Part shown: piece by piece, positions 16,480-25,409 of the stretch
Position numbering within the stretch: the first letter of the stretch is position 1
Layout: each line of letters opens with the position of its first letter
Source: Streptomyces misionensis
Lineage (GTDB): Bacteria > Actinomycetota > Actinomycetes > Streptomycetales > Streptomycetaceae
Length of the DNA stretch: 64,000 nt
Reading direction: 5' to 3'
Assembly (NCBI RefSeq): GCF_900104815.1
Contig: NZ_FNTD01000004.1
Span: 5,100,501-5,164,500 of the forward strand
The notes under the pieces: model-generated
Seen by the model: the letters and a program-made list of their open reading frames with translations, nothing else
Databases searched by the model: none
Told to the model about the DNA's origin: nothing
Translations under genes and position numbers: made by a program

Positions 16480-17460
16480 TCAGGCGAGCCGGATCCGCGG
16501 GTCGATGAGGGCGTAGACGGCGTCCACGACGATGTTGAAGATGACGATCGCGCCGGCGGACAGCAGGGTCACGCCGAGCACCATGGGCAGGTCGCTCTGG
16601 TCCACGGCCTTCAGCGCGAGCCGGCCCACACCCTGGAGGCTGAAGACGGTCTCGGTGATGATCGCGCCGCCGATGAGGGTGGCGAGGTCGATGCCGAAGA
16701 TGGTGACGATCGGGCCCATCGCGCCGCGCCAGGCGAAGCGGAAGAAGACGGTGCGACGGGACAGGCCCTTGGCGCGGGCCGTGCGCACGTAGTCCTCGCT
16801 GAGCGTCTCGACCAGCTGGGAGCGCGACATACGGGTGTAGTTGGCGGTCCAGATCAGCGCCAGCACCAGCCAGGGCAGCAGCAGTCCGGAGGCCCACTCG
16901 GCGGGGTTGTCGGTGAGCGGCGTGTACGACGGGTTGTCGAGGATGCCGAGCTTCGCGACGAGGAAGTACATCGCGATGTAACCGACGAAGTAGATCTGCA
17001 GCGAGGAGGCGATCAGCGAGCCGGAGCTGGCCACCTTGTCCTGCCACTTGCCCTGCTTGACGGCGGCGATCATGCCCGCGCCGACACCGAAGATGATGAA
17101 GATGACGGCGGAGCCGAAGGCGAGCGAGAGGGTCAGCGGCAGCCGGTTCATGATGGTGCCGAGGACGGGCTCGCGGTTGGCGAACGAGTAGCCGAGGCAG
17201 GGTGCGGCGCAGTCGCCGAAGTCGCCGTAGCTGCGGCCGACGAAGATGCCCTTCAGCCAGTACCAGTACTGGACGGGGACCGGGTGGTCGATGCCCAGGT
17301 TGTGCCGGACCTGCTTGAGCATGTCGGGCGAGCAGTTCTTGCCGCACGACATCATGGCGGGGTCACGCGGAATGGCGTAGAAGAGCCAGAAGGTGACGGC
17401 GCTGATGACCAGCAGGATGACCAGCGCGCCGAGGATTCGGCGGACAAGGAAGCGGAGCAT
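16480..17460 (-). CDS. peptide importer permease, OppB/DppB type (second operon)
   Basis: A 326-residue permease starting MLRFLVRRILGALVILLVI, the same length as BldKC-like and clearly paralogous, including the external loop cysteines (MSCGKNCSP, DCAAPCLGY). The EAA loop is SEDYVRTARAKGLSRRTVFF and it ends VDAVYALIDPRIRLA. It follows the solute-binding gene after a 95-bp gap containing a strong hairpin, mirroring the bldKB-bldKC junction. Confidence 0.92.
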   Translation of the reverse strand: MLRFLVRRILGALVILLVISAVTFWLFYAIPRDPAMMSCGKNCSPDMLKQVRHNLGIDHPVPVQYWYWLKGIFVGRSYGDFGDCAAPCLGYSFANREPVLGTIMNRLPLTLSLAFGSAVIFIIFGVGAGMIAAVKQGKWQDKVASSGSLIASSLQIYFVGYIAMYFLVAKLGILDNPSYTPLTDNPAEWASGLLLPWLVLALIWTANYTRMSRSQLVETLSEDYVRTARAKGLSRRTVFFRFAWRGAMGPIVTIFGIDLATLIGGAIITETVFSLQGVGRLALKAVDQSDLPMVLGVTLLSAGAIVIFNIVVDAVYALIDPRIRLA

Positions 17461-17513
17461 GGGGCGTGACTTTCCGGACGGGGCGCCGTCGCCGGGATAG
17501 GGGGGAGGGCCGA

Positions 17514-17540
17514 GGGGGCGGCCAGGTCGTGGCCGCCCCC
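17514..17540 (-). other. intercistronic hairpin behind the second solute-binding gene
   Basis: Perfect 11-bp arms GGGGGCGGCCA and TGGCCGCCCCC with a 5-base loop, 15 bases downstream of the solute-binding gene stop (17556) and about 50 bases before the permease start. There is no T-tract. Same placement as the hairpin at 9751-9793. Confidence 0.75.
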
Positions 17541-17555
17541 GTGGGTACTACGCGC

Positions 17556-19313
17556 TTACTTCTTCGCGTACAGCTTGCACAGGGCGACGCAGGTGTTGCC
17601 CGGGTCGTAGACGACGTTGCCGACCTTGGAGCCGTACATCCAGTTGCGGATCTTGTTGTAGTCCGGCACCACCGGCGCCAGCTCCATGATCTGGCGGTCG
17701 ACCGCGCCCCAGGCCTTGTTGGCCTGCTCGACGTCGGCGATCTTCGAGGCGGCCTCGATCGCCTTGTTGATGCTCGGGTCGTTCAGCTGGGCGTAGTTGC
17801 TGCGGCCGTCGCCGATGTTCTTGCCGTCCCAGCAGGGGTAGAACACGGAGTAACCGTTCGGCCAGTCCGGGCTCCAGCCGGCGGCCATCAGGTCGAAGCC
17901 GTTGTCCAGCTTGCCGATCTGGCTGTAGAAGGTCGACTTGTCGACCTGCTTGTTGACGACCTGGAAGCCGGCGGCCTCCAGCGCGTTCTTGATCGCGACG
18001 GCCACCTTCACCTGGGTGTCCGACTGCTGGTAGGCGATGACCAGCTTCTGGCCGATCGCGTTGGCCTCCTTGAGGAGTGCCTTCGCCTTGGCCGGGTTGC
18101 CGCCGGGCTTCTTGTCGACGCCGTACAGGTCGAACTTCTCGTAGCCGGGGGTGACCGGGCTCAGCAGGGTGGTGGCGATCTCGTTGGTGGCCGGGCCACC
18201 GTTGATCGTCTGGATCTGCTGGTGCGGCCACGCGTAGTTGATGGCCTGGCGGATCTTGACGTCCTTGATCCGGGTCATGTTGATCGGCCAGTAGTAGCAG
18301 ACCGTGTCGACCTGGGTCAGCACACGCTTCTTCAGCGTGGCGTTGGTCATGACCTGGGCGATGCGCTCGGGCGCGACCTCGTTGAAGATCGACATCGCGT
18401 ACTGGTCGTTGCCCTTGTCCGCGATGTAGCGGTCGGTGGAGGCGACCAGCTCGAAGCCGAACTGGAAGACGTACTTGTCCGGGTACGCGTTGCGGATCGG
18501 GTCCGTCTTCGGGTCCCAGTGGTCGTTGCGCACGTAGGTCAGCGACTTGCCGATGTCACGGCTGCCGATCCGGTACGGGCCGAGCGCGAACGGGCGCTTG
18601 TCGTACTTCTCCTTGGTGTCGTGCTTCTTGTTCACCAGGCTGTAACCGGGCATGGCGAGCGTGTAGTTGAAGTCCGCGCGCGGCTCGGTCAGGTTGAAGG
18701 TGATCGTGTTGCCGGACACCTCGAGCGAGTCGATGTGCTTGCCGTCGTACGGGCCCTTGTACTTGTCGCCGCCGACGAGCCACTGCTGGACGTAGCGCGG
18801 GCCCTCGGTGACGAACGAGGCGAAGAGGCGCTCGAACGTGTGGCGGACGTCGTCCATGGAGAGGTCGGAGCCGTCCTCCCACTTGATGCCGTCCTTGATG
18901 GTGAACGACCAGGTCTTGCCGCCGTTCTTCATGGTGCCGGCGTCGGTGGCGACGTCACCGACGAGCGTGCAGCCGCCCTTGTCGTCGACCTTGTAGCCGG
19001 TCAGACCACGCATGATCGGACGGGTGATGGCGCCCTCGGTCGCGACGTAGATCTGCGCCGGGTCCATGTGGTCCATGTCGAACTGGTCGAGCGAGTAGAT
19101 CGTCCCGCCCTTGACCGCGCCGGCGACCTCGGGGGCCGGACCCGTGGAGTCCGCCTTGGTGCCCACCGGGATGTTCGTGGTCTTGGCCTTGCTCACCGAC
19201 GGCACGTTCTTGTCGGTGGCCTTGTTGTCGTCGCTGCTGCAGGCGCTCAGCACAGTCGTGGAGGCCGCGGCCACACCGGTGGCGATCAGGAAGTTTCTAC
19301 GTGAAAAAGACAT
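17556..19313 (-). CDS. Tat-exported family-5 peptide-binding lipoprotein (second operon)
   Basis: A 585-residue solute-binding lipoprotein. ATG at 19313 gives a proper signal peptide, preceded by AGGCAGG. The N-terminus has a twin-arginine motif SRRNFLI followed by lipobox VLSAC (Cys25), so it is probably exported folded by Tat and then lipid-anchored. The mature domain is SBP_bac_5 (MDHMDPAQIYVATEGAITRP; IKDGIKWEDGSDLSMDDV; NITRI-like core). It feeds the second importer. The Tat motif distinguishes it from the other two binding proteins, which have only R residues without the SRRxFL consensus. Confidence 0.92.
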   Translation of the reverse strand: MSFSRRNFLIATGVAAASTTVLSACSSDDNKATDKNVPSVSKAKTTNIPVGTKADSTGPAPEVAGAVKGGTIYSLDQFDMDHMDPAQIYVATEGAITRPIMRGLTGYKVDDKGGCTLVGDVATDAGTMKNGGKTWSFTIKDGIKWEDGSDLSMDDVRHTFERLFASFVTEGPRYVQQWLVGGDKYKGPYDGKHIDSLEVSGNTITFNLTEPRADFNYTLAMPGYSLVNKKHDTKEKYDKRPFALGPYRIGSRDIGKSLTYVRNDHWDPKTDPIRNAYPDKYVFQFGFELVASTDRYIADKGNDQYAMSIFNEVAPERIAQVMTNATLKKRVLTQVDTVCYYWPINMTRIKDVKIRQAINYAWPHQQIQTINGGPATNEIATTLLSPVTPGYEKFDLYGVDKKPGGNPAKAKALLKEANAIGQKLVIAYQQSDTQVKVAVAIKNALEAAGFQVVNKQVDKSTFYSQIGKLDNGFDLMAAGWSPDWPNGYSVFYPCWDGKNIGDGRSNYAQLNDPSINKAIEAASKIADVEQANKAWGAVDRQIMELAPVVPDYNKIRNWMYGSKVGNVVYDPGNTCVALCKLYAKK

Positions 19314-19393
19314 GCTGAGCCTGCCTATTGGGGTCGATTCGGACGGTCGTGACCAGCCGGACGCCATCGAGCCGGACCGGGTGGAAGGACGTG

Positions 19394-20422
19394 CTATCGC
19401 TTGGACTTGGGGTCGAGCGCGTCGCGCACGGAGTCACCGAGCAGGTTGAAGGCGACCACGAAGATCACCATCGAGATGCCCGGGAACAGCATGAAGGTGA
19501 TGTCCTGGGAGTAGAACCCGGCGCCACGCGCGATCATCACGCCCCAGTCCGGGGTCGGGTCGATGATGCCGACGCCGAGGAAGGACAGGCCCGCCTCCGT
19601 GGTCACGAGCGTAGGGAGCAGAAGCGTGCCCTGGATGATGATCGGTGTCCACAGGTTGGGCAGCAGTTCCTTGAACACGATGCGCATCGGAGACGCGCCC
19701 GTGACCTTGGCCGCCTCCACGAACTCGCGCTCACGCAGCGCGAGGACCTGACCGCGCAGCAGACGCGCGATGGTGGCCCAGCCGAACGTGGTCAGCACCA
19801 CGATCAGGGCGGTGGCGCGCAGCCACGTCGGGATGTTGTCGTCGGGGGCGACGAAGATGCCGTAGACGACCGGCATGAACGCGATGAAGAACAGGGTGGA
19901 CGGGAACGACAGCAGGATGTCGATGACCCGGCTGACCAGGTAGTCCGTCTTGCCGCCCAGGTAGCCGGCCGTGATGCCGACCACGACGCCGACGACCACC
20001 GTGAGGATCGTGGCGGCCACCGCGATGCCCAGCGAGGTCCGGATGCCGTAGAGCAGGAAGGTGAACACGTCCCGGCCCAGCTGCGGCTCGACGCCGAACC
20101 AGAACTGCGAGCTCATGCCGCCGTTGGGGCCGGCCGGGTACGAGAACATGTCCAGCAGGCTGGGGTCCTGGCTGGCGTACGTCGTGTACGGGTTCTTGCC
20201 GTACAGCTTGGCTATCAGGGGCGCGGCGATCGCGATCACGAAGAAGAAGAGCACGATGTAGGCCGAGACGACGCCCGTCTTGTCGCGCTTGAAGCGCTTC
20301 CAGGCGAGCCGGCCCGGTGAACGGCTCTCACTGCCCTTCGGACCGCTCGAAGTGGTCGACTTCGTGACGGTCTCGTCGGTCACCTCAAGCGGGGCGGCCG
20401 CGGATGGAGTTGGGGAGGTCAT
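19394..20422 (-). CDS. peptide importer permease, OppC/DppC type (second operon)
   Basis: A 342-residue permease and first gene of the minus-strand operon. ATG at 20422 has CCAGGAG 4 bases upstream. After a Thr/Ser/Pro-rich tail it contains SPGRLAWKRFKRDKTGVVSAY, nearly the same as in BldKA-like, then TM1, an external loop and the permease core with the EAA loop GQVLALREREFVEAAKVTGAS. The operon order (permease, binding protein, permease, two ATPases) is identical to bldK, so this whole operon is a bldK paralogue. Confidence 0.92.
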   Translation of the reverse strand: MTSPTPSAAAPLEVTDETVTKSTTSSGPKGSESRSPGRLAWKRFKRDKTGVVSAYIVLFFFVIAIAAPLIAKLYGKNPYTTYASQDPSLLDMFSYPAGPNGGMSSQFWFGVEPQLGRDVFTFLLYGIRTSLGIAVAATILTVVVGVVVGITAGYLGGKTDYLVSRVIDILLSFPSTLFFIAFMPVVYGIFVAPDDNIPTWLRATALIVVLTTFGWATIARLLRGQVLALREREFVEAAKVTGASPMRIVFKELLPNLWTPIIIQGTLLLPTLVTTEAGLSFLGVGIIDPTPDWGVMIARGAGFYSQDITFMLFPGISMVIFVVAFNLLGDSVRDALDPKSKR

Positions 20423-20895
20423 GGTGCTCCTGGCCCAAGGGAGGGTCTGATGACTCCGCAGGGCGCTCCCCTACGGGCTACGCCGGACTTTTTCAACGCA
20501 ATTCATTCAAGGTCAATAAATTCTCGGTCGGCTTGGTTTTGTCTTTACCTTCTTTGCCTCAGCTTGGTCGATCTGTAGCTACGCGGGTAGCGCGCTGTGA
20601 CCAATCCGTGCTTCACATCGGACCAAATGGACTAATCGGGCAAGAAGTTCGATATGCGGATGGTGGAGTGTCGAAATACGTACATCGACGTGTCCCAATC
20701 CAACGTTTCGGCAACGTTACGCGGTGATCTGTTGCGCTCCCCTTTCAAGATCATTGCGAGGGTTCCGCCGGGGTGCCTGCATTCGGATGACGTGTCCCTC
20801 TAAAGGTCCCTCAATCCCGCCATGCGTATGCGGTATGTGTCGTATGAGCCGATATTGACCGGTGATGCATTCGGTGATCGTCGAGGAGGCGCTCC
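20423..20895. promoter_or_regulatory. divergent control region between second and third importer operons
   Basis: 473 bp without a convincing gene. The part from about 20495 to 20830 is distinctly less GC-rich than any coding region nearby. It holds four ACGT cores within 40 bp (20678, 20688, 20703, 20714); the last two are AACGTT palindromes 11 bp apart. Three GTATG iterations lie at 20826-20846 and a 9-bp direct repeat TGCATTCGG at 20778 and 20866. Promoters for both operons must lie here. I cannot assign -35/-10 elements with confidence. Confidence 0.65.
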
Positions 20896-22515
20896 ATGCG
20901 TGGTGTCCGGCGCGTCCGAGGGGGCGCCTGTGCGATCGTCGCCGGGCTGATGTTGGCCGGATGTGGTGGTTCCGGGTCGTTCGGCGGGGCCGGGGTGCTG
21001 ACCTCGTCCTGGGGCGACCCGCAGAACCCGCTGGAGCCCGCCAACACCAACGAGGTGCAGGGCGGCAAGGTCCTCGACATGATCTTCCGGGGCCTGAAGA
21101 AGTACGACCCGCGCACCGGCCGGGCCGTGAACATGCTCGCCGAGCGCATCACCACCCCCGATTCGCGCACCTTCACCATCACCGTCAAGGACGGCTGGCG
21201 CTTCAGCGACGGCGAGCCGGTCACCGCCCGCTCCTTCGTGGACGCCTGGAACTACGGCGCGAGCCTGCGGAACAACCAGAAGGACGCCTACTTCTTCGGG
21301 TACATCGACGGCTACGACAAGGTCCACCCCGACAGCGGCCGGCAGCGCGCCGACACCCTGTCAGGGCTCAGGGTCACCGGCCCCCGGACCTTCACCGTCC
21401 GCCTGGCGCAGAAGTTCGCCGGCTTCCCCGACACCCTCGGCTACGCGGCCTACGCGCCCCTGCCGCGCGCCTTCTTCACCGACCACGCCGCCTGGCTGCG
21501 CAAGCCGGTCGGCAACGGGCCCTACCGGATCGCGTCGTACACCAAGGGCTCCGCGATGACCCTGAAGAAGTGGAACGGCTACCCCGGACCCGACCCGGCC
21601 CGCAACGAGGGCGTCACCCTCCTCGTCTACACCGACAACAACACCGCGTACACCGATGTGCTGGCCGGCAACCTCGACCTCGTCGACGACGTGCCCGCCA
21701 CCCAGCTGAAGAACGTCCGCACGGACCTGGACGGCCGCTACATCAACACCCCGGCCGGCATCCTGCAGACCCTGGCCTTCCCGTACTACGACCCCAGGTG
21801 GAACACCGAGGGGGCGCGCAAGGTCCGCACCGGGCTGTCCATGGCCATCGACCGCGCGCAGATCACCGAGACCATCTTCCGCCGCACCCGCACTCCGGCC
21901 ACCGACTGGACCTCCCCGGTCCTCGGCAAGGCCGGCGGCTACCAGGCCGGGCTGTGCGGCCACGCGTGCGCCTACGACCCCGCCGGGGCCCGCAGGCTCG
22001 TCCGGGAGGGCGGCGGCATCCCCGGCGGCCGGCTGAGGATCACGTACAACGCGGACACCGGCTCGCACAAGCAGTGGGTGGACGCCGTCTGCAACTCCAT
22101 CAACAACGCCCTGCGCGACGACAAGGCGTGCGTCGGCAACCCGGTCGGCACCTTCGCCGACTTCCGCAACCAGATCGGGCAGCACAAGATGACCGGCCCC
22201 TTCCGGGCCGGCTGGCAGATGGACTACCCGTTGATCCAGAACTTCCTCCAGCCGCTGTACTACACCGGCGCCTCCTCCAACGACGGCAAGTGGTCCGACC
22301 CGCGGTTCGACCGGCTCGTGGACCGGGCCAACGCCGAGACCGACCGGGCCGCCTCCATCCGGCTCTTCCAGGAGGCCGAGAAGGTCGTCCGCGACAACAT
22401 GGCGGCCATCCCGCTCTGGTACCAGAACGGCAGCGCCGGATACTCCTCCCGGCTCTCCCGGGTGGCGCTCAACCCGTTCAGCGTGCCGGTCTACAACGAG
22501 ATCAAGGTCGGCTGA
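20896..22515 (+). CDS. family-5 peptide-binding lipoprotein (third importer operon)
   Basis: A 539-residue solute-binding lipoprotein. ATG at 20896 follows GAGGAGG (20883-20889) at 6 bases. The signal peptide ends in the lipobox LAGC (Cys23) followed by a glycine/serine linker. SBP_bac_5 features: NPLEPANTNEVQGGKVLDMI near the start, TVKDGWRFSDGEPVTARSF, and an OppA-like C-terminus (WYQNGSAGYSSRLSRV). It is more distant from BldKB than the second-operon protein and resembles true OppA. It is the first gene of a binding protein-permease-permease-ATPase-ATPase operon. Confidence 0.92.
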   Translation: MRGVRRVRGGACAIVAGLMLAGCGGSGSFGGAGVLTSSWGDPQNPLEPANTNEVQGGKVLDMIFRGLKKYDPRTGRAVNMLAERITTPDSRTFTITVKDGWRFSDGEPVTARSFVDAWNYGASLRNNQKDAYFFGYIDGYDKVHPDSGRQRADTLSGLRVTGPRTFTVRLAQKFAGFPDTLGYAAYAPLPRAFFTDHAAWLRKPVGNGPYRIASYTKGSAMTLKKWNGYPGPDPARNEGVTLLVYTDNNTAYTDVLAGNLDLVDDVPATQLKNVRTDLDGRYINTPAGILQTLAFPYYDPRWNTEGARKVRTGLSMAIDRAQITETIFRRTRTPATDWTSPVLGKAGGYQAGLCGHACAYDPAGARRLVREGGGIPGGRLRITYNADTGSHKQWVDAVCNSINNALRDDKACVGNPVGTFADFRNQIGQHKMTGPFRAGWQMDYPLIQNFLQPLYYTGASSNDGKWSDPRFDRLVDRANAETDRAASIRLFQEAEKVVRDNMAAIPLWYQNGSAGYSSRLSRVALNPFSVPVYNEIKVG

Positions 22516-22520
22516 GCCGC

Positions 22521-23444
22521 GTGGGCCGCTACGTCGCCAGGCGACTGCTCCAGATGATCCCGGTGTTCATCGGGGCCACCCTGCTGATCTTCCTCATGGT
22601 GAACGTGATGGGCGATCCCGTCGCGGGCCTGTGCGGCGAGCGGGCCTGCGACCCGGCCACCGCCGCCCAGCTCAAACGGGAGTTCGGGCTCGACCAGCCG
22701 CTGTGGCGCCAGTACGCCACCTACATGGGGAACGTCTTCGCGGGCGACTTCGGCACGGCGTTCAACGGACAGCCGGTCACCGAGCTGATGGCGGCGGCGT
22801 TCCCGGTCACCGTCCGGCTCACCGTCGTGGCCGTCCTCTTCGAGATCGTCATCGGCATCGCGCTCGGCGTCGTCACGGGCCTCAGGCGCGGCCGGCCCGT
22901 GGACACCGGCGTGCTGCTGGCCACCCTGGTCGTCATCTCCCTGCCCACCTTCGTCACCGGACTGCTGCTGCAACTGCTGCTCGGCGTGGAGTGGGGCTGG
23001 ATCAAACCGTCCGTCTCGCCGGCCGCCGCCTTCGGCGAGCTGATCGTGCCCGGGCTGGTGCTCGCCTCCGTCTCGCTGGCCTACGTCACCCGGCTCACCC
23101 GCACCTCGATCGCGGAGAACAAGCGCTCCGACTACGTGCGCACCGCGATCGCCAAGGGCCTGCCCCGGCGCCGCGTCATCAGCCGCCACCTGCTGCGCAA
23201 CTCGCTGATCCCGGTGGTCACCTTCATCGGCACCGACATCGGCGCGCTGATGGGCGGCGCGATCGTCACCGAGCGGATCTTCAACATCCACGGCGTCGGC
23301 TATCAGCTCTACCAGGGCATCCTGCGGCAGAACACGCAGACCGTCGTCGGCTTCGTGACCGTCCTGGTGCTGGTCTTCCTGCTCGCCAACCTCCTCGTCG
23401 ACCTCCTGTACGCCGTACTCGACCCGAGGATCCGCTATGCCTGA
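22521..23444 (+). CDS. peptide importer permease, OppB/DppB type (third operon)
   Basis: A 307-residue permease. GTG at 22521, 5 bases after the preceding stop, gives the family start VGRYVARRLLQMIPVFIGAT; longer versions read antisense-type junk over the binding-protein gene. Six helices are predicted. The EAA loop is RSDYVRTAIAKGLPRRRVIS and the end is DLLYAVLDPRIRYA. It overlaps the next gene by 8 bp, so translation is coupled. Confidence 0.92.
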   Translation: MGRYVARRLLQMIPVFIGATLLIFLMVNVMGDPVAGLCGERACDPATAAQLKREFGLDQPLWRQYATYMGNVFAGDFGTAFNGQPVTELMAAAFPVTVRLTVVAVLFEIVIGIALGVVTGLRRGRPVDTGVLLATLVVISLPTFVTGLLLQLLLGVEWGWIKPSVSPAAAFGELIVPGLVLASVSLAYVTRLTRTSIAENKRSDYVRTAIAKGLPRRRVISRHLLRNSLIPVVTFIGTDIGALMGGAIVTERIFNIHGVGYQLYQGILRQNTQTVVGFVTVLVLVFLLANLLVDLLYAVLDPRIRYA

Positions 23445-24417
23445 ACAGCCCTACGAGCCCGAGGGGGCCATCGCCGGGACCGGCATGGGCGGCCCCATGG
23501 ACCTGGGCGCGAGCGAGGCCGCCACGCTGGAGGAGGGACCCGGCGGCCCGGCGGGCGCGGGCCCCGCGGGCAAGCCCCGCTCGCTGTGGTCCGACGCCTG
23601 GCGGGACCTGCGCCGCAACCCCGTCTTCCTGCTCTCCGCCCTGGTCATCGTCTTCCTGGTGTTCGTCTCGCTGTGGCCCTCGGCGATCGCCTCCGGCAGC
23701 CCGCTCGCCTGCGACCTGGCCAAGTCCCAGGACGGCCCGGGCCCGGGCGCCCCCTTCGGCTACGACGGACAGGGCTGCAACGTCTACACACGCACCGTCT
23801 ACGGCGCCCGTACGTCCGTCACGGTCGGCGTCTGCGCCACCCTGGGGGTCGCCCTCCTCGGGTCCGTGCTCGGCGGCCTGGCGGGCTATTACGGCGGCTG
23901 GTGGGACGCGCTGCTGTCCCGCACCACCGACATCTTCTTCGCCATCCCCGTCGTCCTCGGCGGCCTGGTGCTGCTGTCCGTGGTCACCAGCAACACGGTC
24001 TGGCCGGTGATCGGCTTCATGGTGCTGCTCGGCTGGCCGCAGATCTCCCGCATCGCGCGCGGCTCGGTCATCACCGCCCGGCAGCACGACTACGTCCAGG
24101 CGGCCCGCGCGCTCGGCGCCTCCGACTCCCGCATCCTGCTGCGCCACATCGCCCCGAACGCCGTCGCCCCGGTCATCGTGGTCGCGACCATCGCGCTGGG
24201 CACCTACATCTCCCTGGAGGCCACCCTGTCCTACCTCGGCGTCGGCCTCAGACCGCCCAGCGTCTCCTGGGGCATCGACATCTCCGCCGCCTCGCCCTAC
24301 GTCCGCAACGCCCCGCACGCCCTGCTGTGGCCCTCCGGCGCCCTCGCCGTGACCGTCCTTGCCTTCATCATGCTCGGCGACGCGGTCCGCGACGCCCTCG
24401 ACCCCCGGCTGAGGTGA
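23437..24417 (+). CDS. peptide importer permease, OppC/DppC type (third operon)
   Basis: A 326-residue permease. The N-terminal tail (about 50 residues, Gly/Ala-rich) precedes SLWSDAWRDLRRNPVFLLSA and TM1. A cysteine-containing external loop (LACDLAKSQ, GQGCNVYTR) is followed by the permease core with EAA loop RQHDYVQAARALGASDSRIL and the family end ALDPRLR. Partner of the preceding permease. The stop overlaps a possible GTG start of the next gene. Confidence 0.92.
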   Translation: MPEQPYEPEGAIAGTGMGGPMDLGASEAATLEEGPGGPAGAGPAGKPRSLWSDAWRDLRRNPVFLLSALVIVFLVFVSLWPSAIASGSPLACDLAKSQDGPGPGAPFGYDGQGCNVYTRTVYGARTSVTVGVCATLGVALLGSVLGGLAGYYGGWWDALLSRTTDIFFAIPVVLGGLVLLSVVTSNTVWPVIGFMVLLGWPQISRIARGSVITARQHDYVQAARALGASDSRILLRHIAPNAVAPVIVVATIALGTYISLEATLSYLGVGLRPPSVSWGIDISAASPYVRNAPHALLWPSGALAVTVLAFIMLGDAVRDALDPRLR

Positions 24418-24425
24418 CCGCGCGC

Positions 24426-25409
24426 ATGCTGCTCGAAGTCCGCGACCTGCACGTGGAGTTCCGGACCCGGGACGGGGTCGCCAGGGCGGTCAACGGGGTG
24501 TCGTACGCGGTGGACGCGGGTCGGACGCTGGCGGTGCTCGGCGAGTCCGGGTCGGGCAAGTCGGTGACCGCGCAGGCCGTGATGGGCATCCTCGACACGC
24601 CGCCCGGCCGGATCACCGGCGGCGAGATCCTCTTCCAGGGCCGGGACCTGCTCGGGCTCGGGGAGGAGGAGCGGCGCGGGCTGCGCGGCGCGAAGATGGC
24701 GATGATCTTCCAGGACGCGCTGTCCGCCCTCAACCCGGTGCTCCCGGTGGGCGACCAGCTCGGCGAACTCTTCGTGGTGCACCGGGGGGCGTCGAAGCGG
24801 GAGGCACGGGCCCGGGCGGTGGAACTGATGGACCGGGTGCGCATCCCGGGCGCCGCCCAGCGGGTGCGCGACTACCCGCACCAGTTCTCCGGCGGGATGC
24901 GCCAGCGCATCATGATCGCGATGGCGCTGGCCCTGGAGCCGGCCCTCGTCATCGCCGACGAGCCCACCACCGCCCTGGACGTCACCGTGCAGGCCCAGGT
25001 CATGGACCTGCTCGCGGAGTTGCGGCGCGAGTACCGGATGGGGCTCGTCCTCATCACCCACGACCTCGGGGTGGTGGCGGACGTGGCCGACCGGATCGCG
25101 GTGATGTACGCCGGGCGGATCGTGGAGTCGGCGCCCGTGCACGACATCTACCGGGCGCCCGCCCACCCGTACACCCGGGGCCTGCTGGACTCCATCCCCC
25201 GCCTGGACCTCAAGGGGCGGGAGCTGTACGCCATCAAGGGCCTGCCGCCCAACCTGACCCGGGTGCCCCCGGGCTGCGCCTTCCACCCGCGCTGCCCGAT
25301 GGCCCGGGACGTCTGCCGCACCGAGGTGCCCCCGCTGTACGAGGTGTCCGAGGCCCGGGGCAGCGCCTGCCACTTCTGGAGGGAGTGCCTCGATGACGGC
25401 GAGCGGTGA
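24426..25409 (+). CDS. peptide importer ATPase, OppD type (third operon)
   Basis: A 327-residue ABC ATPase. ATG at 24426 is preceded by GAGGTG with 9-base spacing. A GTG at 24414 in the same frame, overlapping the previous stop, is the alternative and would add 4 residues. Walker [10 protein letters not shown]-loop [10 protein letters not shown], signature FSGGMRQR, Walker B LVIADEP, ITHDLG, then the C-terminal cysteine motif [11 protein letters not shown]. Overlaps the next ATPase gene by 17 bp. Confidence 0.92.
   Translation: MLLEVRDLHVEFRTRDGVARAVNGVSYAVDAGRTLAVLGESGSGKSVTAQAVMGILDTPPGRITGGEILFQGRDLLGLGEEERRGLRGAKMAMIFQDALSALNPVLPVGDQLGELFVVHRGASKREARARAVELMDRVRIPGAAQRVRDYPHQFSGGMRQRIMIAMALALEPALVIADEPTTALDVTVQAQVMDLLAELRREYRMGLVLITHDLGVVADVADRIAVMYAGRIVESAPVHDIYRAPAHPYTRGLLDSIPRLDLKGRELYAIKGLPPNLTRVPPGCAFHPRCPMARDVCRTEVPPLYEVSEARGSACHFWRECLDDGER

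Noticed and set aside
20778..20874. Direct repeat TGCATTCGG and GTATG iterations as insertion-element ends or att sites
   Set aside because: Too short, no transposase or integrase, and more easily explained as parts of a promoter region.
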